NCBI RefSeq assembly: GCF_003732265.1
Contig: NZ_MOBK01000006.1
Coordinates: 62,001-126,000, forward strand
Reading direction: 5' to 3'
Length of the DNA stretch: 64,000 nt
Origin: Pseudomonas brassicacearum
Lineage (GTDB): Bacteria > Pseudomonadota > Gammaproteobacteria > Pseudomonadales > Pseudomonadaceae
A program made the translations under genes and the position numbers. The stretch's first letter is position 1, and each line of letters begins with the position of its first letter. This document shows positions 58,016 through 64,000 of the stretch, one piece after another. The notes below the pieces were generated by a model that did not search any database, was not told the DNA's origin, and saw nothing but the letters and a program-made list of their open reading frames with translations.

Positions 58016-58930
58016 TTAAATAGATGGCTTGCGCCCGCCGTGGGGTTGTTCGCGGGCGACGGTCAGGAATGGATCGACCAGCGCCGGACGCGCAGTGCCA
58101 CGACGCCAGGCCAGGCCGACGTCGAGGGTCTGGCTCAAGTCGGCAATCGGGCGTGCTTCGATGATGTCGCCCTCCAGCGACCATGGGCGATAGGTCATGT
58201 CGGGCTGGATCGACACGCCCAAACCAGCGGCCACCAGGCTTCGCACGGCTTCCGTTGAAGCGGTCCTGAGGGTGATGCGCGGTTGTAGCGAGGCTGCGGA
58301 CCACATGCGCTGGGCGTTGCGGTCCATTTCATCGACGTTCAGTTGAATCAGCGGTTCGCGCGCGACGTCGGCGAGGTTGATGCTGTCGTGTTCCAGCAAG
58401 GGATGCTGCGCCGGCAGCCATAAACGGTGGGGCGAGTGCGTCAGGACTTCAGTTTGCAATGCATGACGGTCTTCGAGGTTGGAAAGGATCAGCACGCCGA
58501 CATCGATCTCGCCGCTGACCAGCAAATGCTCGATGTAGGGGCGTTCATCCTCCATCACCCGGATCTCGACGTTGGGGTAGGCGCGCTGGAAACGGGTGAG
58601 TAGATCGGCGAGGTAGTACCCGGCTACGAGGCTGGTCACGCCGATGATCAACTGGCCGGCCACCTGATCGGTGCTCTGTTGCAGGCTGCGTTTGGCGTTT
58701 TCCACGGTGGCCAGAATCAGGTGCGCCTGGCGCAGGAATTGATGGCCTTGGTGGGTCAGGCTCATGCCCTTGGCGTGTCGGTTGAACAGACCGACACCAA
58801 TCTCTTCTTCCAGTTGCTGGATCGCCAGGGTCAATGTCGATTGGGAAATGAATGCTGTTTGCGCAGCGGCGGAGATCGATCCGGTCTCGGCCACGGCGAT
58901 GAAATGACGAATCTGACGCAAGGTCATCAT
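58016..58930 (-). CDS. LysR-type transcriptional regulator
   Basis: A 304-residue LTTR: N-terminal winged helix (LRQIRHFIAVAETGSISAAAQ, TLAIQQLEEEIGVGLFNRHAKG) and a C-terminal effector-binding domain (VAGQLIIGVTSLVAGYYLAD...). It lies 102 bases upstream of the second dehydrogenase and points the same way, so it may control the amine cluster, though LTTRs are more often divergent from their targets. Effector unknown. Confidence 0.93.
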   Translation of the reverse strand: MMTLRQIRHFIAVAETGSISAAAQTAFISQSTLTLAIQQLEEEIGVGLFNRHAKGMSLTHQGHQFLRQAHLILATVENAKRSLQQSTDQVAGQLIIGVTSLVAGYYLADLLTRFQRAYPNVEIRVMEDERPYIEHLLVSGEIDVGVLILSNLEDRHALQTEVLTHSPHRLWLPAQHPLLEHDSINLADVAREPLIQLNVDEMDRNAQRMWSAASLQPRITLRTASTEAVRSLVAAGLGVSIQPDMTYRPWSLEGDIIEARPIADLSQTLDVGLAWRRGTARPALVDPFLTVAREQPHGGRKPSI

Positions 58931-59105
58931 GGGGAAATACCCGGTGGGCGGTTTTTATAGATTCGCTTGAGTGTATATCGTTTTAATCGATGGTCCTGTA
59001 GGCGTTACAGGATATGAGCAACATCTGGAAGCACTCTCACAGGGAGTCGCTGGGTACTTTAGATCTAGGCTGGTGGCCGGTTATCCCTTTTATGGAGGCG
59101 GCAAA

Positions 59106-59789
59106 ATGAACACCCGTGGTTTGCTCGATCAACTGCTCAAGTCCGGTCAGGATCTGTTGCAGAACAAGGCCGGTGGCAATCAGAACAAGGCGTCCAGCGG
59201 TGGCCTCGGTGGTTTGCTCTCGGGGGCGAGCGGCGGTGCGATAGCGGCGGGTGCCATGGGCTTGTTGCTCGGCAGCAAAAAGGCTCGCAGTGTCGGCGGC
59301 AAAGTCGTCGTCTACGGCGGTCTCGCCGCGTTGGGCGTGATTGCCTACAAGGCTTTCGGCAACTGGCAGGCCCAGCAAGGCACGGCGCCAAACACTGAAC
59401 CGCAAACCCTCGACCGTTTACCCTCGGCGCAAGTCGAACAGCACAGCCAGGCGATCCTCAAGGCGCTGGTTGCCGCCGCGAAAGCCGATGGCCATGTTGA
59501 TGAGCGCGAACGAGCGTTGATCGAAGGCGAGTTCACCAAGCTCGACAACGATCAGGAGTTGCAGCAGTGGCTACATGCTGAACTCAGTAAACCGCTCGAC
59601 CCTACAGAAGTCGCCCGCGCGGCCAGCACGCCGGAAATGGCTGCCGAGATGTACATCGCCAGCGTGATGCTGGTGGATGAGCAGAGCTTCATGGAGAAGT
59701 CCTACCTGGATGAACTGGCTCGGCAGTTGAAGCTGGAGCCTGGGTTGAAGGCTGAGTTGGAGAGGCAGGTGAGGCAGGCATCAATGTAG
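59106..59789 (+). CDS. yebE: YebE/DUF533 family inner-membrane protein
   Basis: A 227-residue protein: an amphipathic N terminus (MNTRGLLDQLLKSGQDLLQ), a Gly/Ala-rich membrane region (GGLGGLLSGASGGAIAAGAM, then VYGGLAALGVIAYKAF) and a C-terminal TerB-like helical domain (about 110-225; LVAAAKADGHVDERE). Function is unknown. ATG 59106 has GGAGG 6-9 bases upstream. A decayed copy of its codons for MYIASVMLVDEQSFMEK lies at 62798-62875, beyond the next gene. Confidence 0.9.
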   Translation: MNTRGLLDQLLKSGQDLLQNKAGGNQNKASSGGLGGLLSGASGGAIAAGAMGLLLGSKKARSVGGKVVVYGGLAALGVIAYKAFGNWQAQQGTAPNTEPQTLDRLPSAQVEQHSQAILKALVAAAKADGHVDERERALIEGEFTKLDNDQELQQWLHAELSKPLDPTEVARAASTPEMAAEMYIASVMLVDEQSFMEKSYLDELARQLKLEPGLKAELERQVRQASM

Positions 59790-59832
59790 CCGACGAAGGC
59801 TCTCGAAACGGCCACTACTGCCTATTCATAAT

Positions 59833-59863
59833 CCGCCGCTCATGCAAAAGCGGGGCGGGTTTT
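59833..59863 (+). terminator. Probable terminator after yebE
   Basis: Imperfect stem CCGCCGCT / AGCGGGGCGG with a bulge, followed by GTTTTA. Confidence 0.55.
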
Positions 59864-60019
59864 ATCGCCTGTGGGGTGGGGGAAGAAAACCTCAACTAAT
59901 GACCGTTCGTCTTGAAGTACTACGTACCTGTTATTTCTGACAGTAGCCGCAGCAACGTTTCAGGGATTTGATACCGCTACCTACGCCGCTCTCTTGCGGC
60001 CCGACAAGGAGCGTGTGCG

Positions 60020-62689
60020 ATGACCGATCTTTCAAATGATTCCACTGCCCTGGCGCTGTCACCCCCTTATATTGTCGATGCAACGCCGGACGTCAAAAGC
60101 GAAGACCCCAGTGCAGGAGTGCCTCTGGTAGGGGTTCCTTTGAGGCTCACAGGAAGCGGGCATCTGAAAGTGGTTGTGGATCCGCCATCTCCCGGTGCGG
60201 ATTCTGTGGCACTCCATTTCAACGGCAGTGCCACGCCTATCGATGCCCCTGTGACGGTCGATCCGGCCACCAAACGCACCACGTTCGAGGTGTCCAGGGC
60301 TCTGCTTCGCAATGGCCTGCAATTTTTCCATTATGTGGCCAAGCGTATCGGTGGCGCTGATGAGCCGTCCCCCAAGCTGTGGGTGCTGTACAGCAGAAAC
60401 CGCCCAGGTGGCCTGGACCCGGTAGTCGACGACAAAGACATCCAAGAAGCGTTGGGCATTGATTTGCCTGAAGAGGTCAAACAAAAGGGCGTCGACCTGG
60501 TCGTGGCCGAGCAAGGCGTCGCGCTTACCATCTCTTACGTGTTTGCCAAACTGCACGACGAGGTGACGGTGGACTGCAACGGATTTCTGTTCACTTACAC
60601 CGTGAAGACGAACGATCTCGGCGGGGCGTTCGACATACTGCTGCCCAAAGCCGCTTTCGTTGGCGGTGGCAACAGCCCGACCTTTGCGATTTTTTATAGA
60701 ATAAAGGACCAACTGGGGAACCATACCCAGAACTCACTGCCATCGCCGTCACTCTCGATCAAGGTCGACCTGACGCCAAAAATAGAACTTCCACCGGCTC
60801 CTTTTGTGCCGACGCTGGTGGGCAATGTGATCTATCCCAACAAGCACACCACGGGTTTTGTGGTCCGGGTGGATTGGGCCAAAGGCTTCAAACCCGGCGA
60901 TAAAGCCAAATTGGTGGCGAAGGGCGGGGCTGCGGGAGCAGGGACACCGGTATTCACATTTGTGGCACTGAATGCCAACTTCCGCGCCAACTTTCAGCTG
61001 ACCCCGGCGTTCATTCTGGCCAACGCAGGCCTGGAGGTAGTGTTTACGTGGATCCTGTTGAGTGGCGGCAAGGAGACCGAGTCCGAACCGCTGACCCTTG
61101 CCATCGAAAGCGTCAACGTGACGGATCCCAACTTTCCGATACCGGAAATCGTGGAGGCCTATGGGGACGCCGTGGATCTGCGGACGTTTACCGGCGATGC
61201 GCACATCTTTTGTGCGTCCTGGCCGTTTATCGCGGCGGGGCAAAAATTCTGGCTGCATGTCCTGGGGACTGGCAAGGATGGCAACCCCAAGACCGTGGCG
61301 ATTGCCGTGGCTAAAACCCTGACGTCGACGGAAATCCAGAACGGGCTCGATTACGTATTGCCACGCAAAGAACTGGAGCTGTTTGAACCGGGTAAAGAGT
61401 TGAGAGTACGACTGCGCGTGGACTTCTTCCCCAATAAAAATGCTGACACTATCCAGACGTTCACGTTAAAGCGCTACACGCTGGTCACGGCCGGAATGAA
61501 TGCCACGCTGGAGTTCATCTACGCGCCCTATGTCATTGCTCCAGCCGGGATTAAGAGTATAGAACTGAAGGCGACTGACGAAAATGGGGAATATGTCAGA
61601 GATGCGAAAGTCTATGTGACTATTCCAAGTGTCTTAAAGTACTTCGATGGGGGTACAGGTCGGCGCGAATTTCAAACCGATTCATTCGGCAGGCTAGTGA
61701 TTAAAGGTGTCACAGCGCCCGATCTCCCTAATACCCATTACTCCCTCAAGGCAGAGCTTGCCGGGCTTGCCGTTACGGCAGGACTGAGTGTCACGGGCAG
61801 GGGTAAAACAGGCGAGGCAGATGTTTATAATCCACTTAACGATTTAGCGTTGTCTCCCGATGGGAATTTGTTGTATGCCATTGGCGGACGGGGAGGGTGT
61901 TTTGATGTTCTGACATTGGAAAATACGGCGCTGAATAGGAATATTTTTGGCCATAATGCTTTCGCCATTAGTTTGGATGGGGAAATAGGTTGTGGTGGCA
62001 GTCATAATGGTTCGATATCGGTTCTGAACTTGAAAAGTTTTGAGCCGATCGCAAGCGTCCCCAACTCTTCCGGCTTCTGCCCACGTGTTTTCTCGAAAAA
62101 CGCCGATCTGGTGTGGTGCCTGGAAAACAGCAGATTTGCACTTGTTAATGCCAGGTTTGCTCGTGTGGAAAAAATATTTCAACTTCGAGGTTGCTTTTTT
62201 TGGGATGCTTTGCTTTTGAGTCCTGATGAGCGGTATGTTTTTATCAGTAATCAAAGTGATGGGACGATAAATAAGTTTGATGTGCCGGCGAATGCCTTCG
62301 TTGGGAAAAGTGCCAAATATGCGCTAACGCCGTCTCCTTATTATGAGCTCTCATACTGTGCGTTAAGTCCTGATGGGCGTCGCATTTATGTGAGTTCTCA
62401 TAGTGAAAACAGGGTTGTTGTACTGGATTCCGCGAATTTGCAAGTTATTCAATCAGTCAGTACTGGGAAGGAGCCCGGGGCAATCGCTATTAGCCCGGAT
62501 GGCCGATTGGCTTTTTACGGTAGTCGTGTCGAGAATAAAATCAGGGTTTTTGACACCCTGAATTTTCAGGAGGTGCGAGCCTATGACGTGCCAGGAGTGG
62601 TGAACCAATTGCGCATCAGCCCCGATGGCGCATGCCTTTATGTTGGGTACAGAGTGTTAACGAAATTGACTGTTATTCGGATTAGATAG
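60020..62689 (+). CDS. 889-residue protein: Ig-like repeats plus C-terminal beta-propeller
   Basis: A large protein with no signal peptide or membrane helix. Residues 1-600 are beta-rich with several Ig-like units (for example VPLRLTGSGHLKVVVDPPSP, ADSVALHF, and ATDENGEYVRDAKVYVTIP, an invasin/big-like segment). Residues about 605-889 form a YVTN-type propeller with repeated SPDG motifs (ALSPDGNLLYAIGG, LLSPDERYVFISN, ALSPDGRRIYVSS, AISPDGRLAFYGS, RISPDGACLYVGY). AAGGAG lies about 8 bases before the ATG. GC falls noticeably in the propeller part. I do not recognise the whole; a role in binding or surface display is only a guess. Confidence 0.85.
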   Translation: MTDLSNDSTALALSPPYIVDATPDVKSEDPSAGVPLVGVPLRLTGSGHLKVVVDPPSPGADSVALHFNGSATPIDAPVTVDPATKRTTFEVSRALLRNGLQFFHYVAKRIGGADEPSPKLWVLYSRNRPGGLDPVVDDKDIQEALGIDLPEEVKQKGVDLVVAEQGVALTISYVFAKLHDEVTVDCNGFLFTYTVKTNDLGGAFDILLPKAAFVGGGNSPTFAIFYRIKDQLGNHTQNSLPSPSLSIKVDLTPKIELPPAPFVPTLVGNVIYPNKHTTGFVVRVDWAKGFKPGDKAKLVAKGGAAGAGTPVFTFVALNANFRANFQLTPAFILANAGLEVVFTWILLSGGKETESEPLTLAIESVNVTDPNFPIPEIVEAYGDAVDLRTFTGDAHIFCASWPFIAAGQKFWLHVLGTGKDGNPKTVAIAVAKTLTSTEIQNGLDYVLPRKELELFEPGKELRVRLRVDFFPNKNADTIQTFTLKRYTLVTAGMNATLEFIYAPYVIAPAGIKSIELKATDENGEYVRDAKVYVTIPSVLKYFDGGTGRREFQTDSFGRLVIKGVTAPDLPNTHYSLKAELAGLAVTAGLSVTGRGKTGEADVYNPLNDLALSPDGNLLYAIGGRGGCFDVLTLENTALNRNIFGHNAFAISLDGEIGCGGSHNGSISVLNLKSFEPIASVPNSSGFCPRVFSKNADLVWCLENSRFALVNARFARVEKIFQLRGCFFWDALLLSPDERYVFISNQSDGTINKFDVPANAFVGKSAKYALTPSPYYELSYCALSPDGRRIYVSSHSENRVVVLDSANLQVIQSVSTGKEPGAIAISPDGRLAFYGSRVENKIRVFDTLNFQEVRAYDVPGVVNQLRISPDGACLYVGYRVLTKLTVIRIR

Positions 62690-62797
62690 TTGAAATAGCG
62701 CACTTTGGGCGGATTTATTTGTTTTTTCACGGCGTTTCGAGAAAAACAGAAGCAACGATGCCGCGACGGATAAATTAAAGTGGGAAGGGCAGTCGAT

Positions 62798-62875
62798 ATG
62801 TACAAAACCTGCGTGATGCTGGTGGATGAGGAGAGCTTTATGGAGAAACCCTCCCGCCCATCTCTTCAAGTCTAA
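62798..62875 (+). pseudogene. Decayed partial copy of yebE
   Basis: The frame MYKTCVMLVDEESFMEKPSR... matches MYIASVMLVDEQSFMEK of yebE (59649-59699) at 44 of 51 bases by hand count, then diverges and stops at 62873-62875. No ribosome site is seen. It shows that yebE sequence lies on both sides of the 889-residue gene. Confidence 0.75.
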
Positions 62876-62892
62876 ACATACCAATGAGCTTG

Positions 62893-62941
62893 TGTAGTGG
62901 TCTAATTTCCCCGGACACCTCGATAGGTGGAAAATGCACTT
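62893..62941. mobile_element. Possible IS-end remnant
   Basis: TGTAGTGGTCTAATTTCCCC followed by GGACACC resembles terminal inverted repeats of IS3-family elements of Pseudomonas, and is followed by a CCTCGA...TCGAGG dyad. No transposase frame is present. The rest of 62876-63181 holds no gene that I can support. Confidence 0.35.
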
Positions 62942-63181
62942 GTCGAGGAGTTTTCCATGTGCTCGCGAGGGCATTGCCAGCCGCGCCACAAAATTCAATG
63001 GCAACCACGGTCCATTTTCCTCCAACTCCCCCTTGGCGCCCCCTCGATCTAACGGAAAGACCCATCCAGAAGGCCTTCCTTCCGTTTTCTCTCCCAAGGT
63101 CAAGAACCGGCAAACCCTCGTCTTATAAATGAAACACCCTCAGCTATACTCCGCAGCATTTGAACCGCCCCGAGGACTGAC

Positions 63182-64000
63182 TGTGAAGAACTGGACGTTA
63201 CGCCAACGCATCTTGGCGAGCTTTGCGGTGATTATCGCCATCATGTTGCTGATGGTCGTCGTCTCGTATTCCCGGCTGTTGAAGATTGAAGCCAGCGAAG
63301 CCAGCGTTCGTGATGACGCGTTGCCCGGGGTCTATTACAGCTCGACGATTCGCGGCGCCTGGGTCGACAGTTTTCTCCAGATTCAGGAAATGCTGGGCCT
63401 GAAGGAAGGGCAGGGCATCAGTGCCGAAGACGCCGCAGACTTCAAAAACTACGAAGCGCGCGTGCAGGAAGCGATGAGTAACTATCGCGCCACCGTGACG
63501 ACAGATGAAGACAAAGTCGAATTCGCGACCTTCGAAAAACTCCATGAGGAATACGGCAAGCTCCTGGCCGCGGTGCTCGATTTGCACAAGCGCAATCAAG
63601 AGGCCGACGCCATCAAGTTGTTCAACGAACAACTGACCCCGGCCTGGACTGCGGGGCGCGTCAAACTCAATGACATCCTGCGTGAAAACAAAGCGGTGGC
63701 CGACCAGGACATTGCGAACATCGACGACGCCGTGTTGACCGCCAAAATCATCATGGGCGTTTCCCTGCTGGTCGCTGTACTGGCCGCCGGCCTCTGCGGT
63801 CTGCTGTTGATGCGCGCGATCATGGCGCCGATGAACCGCATTGTGAAAATCCTCGAAATCATGCGTACCGGCGATCTCAGCGGGCGCTTGAACCTGGAGC
63901 GCAAGGACGAATTCGGAGCCGTGGAAACCGGCTTCAACGACATGATGACCGAACTCACTTCGCTCGTGTCTCAGGCCCAACGCTCATCGGTACAGGTCAC
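63182..64000 (+). CDS. wspA: Wsp chemoreceptor WspA, N-terminal part (runs off window)
   Basis: The first 273 residues of a methyl-accepting receptor: start GTG (VKNWTLRQRILASFAV), transmembrane helix 1 (about 10-30), a periplasmic four-helix domain, transmembrane helix 2 (about 187-210; SLLVAVLAAGLCGLLLM) and a HAMP domain (RAIMAPMNRIVKILEIMRTG...). The end FNDMMTELTSLVSQAQRSSV matches my memory of WspA, the receptor that senses surface contact and drives WspR-dependent c-di-GMP synthesis. The signalling domain is beyond the window. Confidence 0.88.

Noticed and set aside
62657..63103. A 148-codon leftward frame between the propeller gene and wspA
   Set aside because: It runs antisense through the yebE fragment and the IS-end-like sequence, so it is composed of unrelated pieces and unlikely to be a gene.

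Overview
The window is a stretch of a GC-rich gammaproteobacterial chromosome that reads as the Pseudomonas fluorescens group. Evidence: the gene order lepB-rnc-era-recO-pdxJ and ffh / rpsP-rimM-trmD-rplS, protein sequences typical of the genus (MltF, DUF3509, WspA), the complete Pseudomonas-type nag phosphotransferase operon, and nine copies of the paired REP palindromes (TGTGGGAGCGGGCTTGCTCG...) that litter these genomes. The species cannot be fixed from the window alone. No tRNA, rRNA, CRISPR array or intact insertion sequence was seen.

Layout. 1-9.8 kb: core genes (lepB 3' end, rnc, era, recO, pdxJ, mltF, purL, a NIF3/YqfO-like protein). 10.0-10.7 kb: an unrecognised two-gene unit. 10.9-18.3 kb: N-acetylglucosamine operon, all leftward (nagR, nagA, SIS-type deaminase, EIIA-HPr-EI fusion, NagE), with candidate NagR operators upstream of nagR. 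18.3-26.8 kb: L,D-transpeptidase, two NUDIX hydrolases, gamma carbonic anhydrase, DUF1289, VUT-type membrane protein, purT, an MFS transporter, a CorC-like protein and YpjD. 26.9-35.5 kb: ffh, the rpsP-rimM-trmD-rplS operon, xerD, dsbC, hom, thrC. 35.5-43.5 kb: a kinase-less SBP-PAS membrane protein, DUF3509, a second periplasmic binding protein, a CaiB-type CoA-transferase, yaeQ, recJ and an Old Yellow Enzyme. 43.7-45.9 kb: opgD and a small protein gene.

45.9-48.8 kb is the clearest accessory island: a BRO-N gene, a small overlapping ORF, and a tightly coupled ABC-type ATPase + TOPRIM-like RloB pair that looks like an anti-phage module. 48.9-58.9 kb is a polyamine/GABA-type catabolic cluster (APC permease, gamma-aminobutyraldehyde dehydrogenase, a complete spermidine/putrescine-type ABC transporter, a second paralogous aldehyde dehydrogenase, a LysR regulator). 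59.1-63.2 kb holds yebE (DUF533), then a second accessory insertion: an 889-residue protein with Ig-like N-terminal part and a C-terminal beta-propeller, followed by a decayed partial copy of yebE and an IS-end-like sequence. The window ends inside wspA, the receptor of the Wsp surface-sensing system.

How the genes work together: the nag genes form a full import-phosphorylate-deacetylate-deaminate route under one GntR repressor; the 48.9-58.9 kb genes import amines or amino acids and oxidise the aldehydes formed; the rest is mostly housekeeping. The best leads for something new are the BRO-N/RloAB island, the 889-residue propeller protein bracketed by yebE sequence, the unrecognised pair at 10.0-10.7 kb, and the SBP-PAS protein that has lost its kinase.
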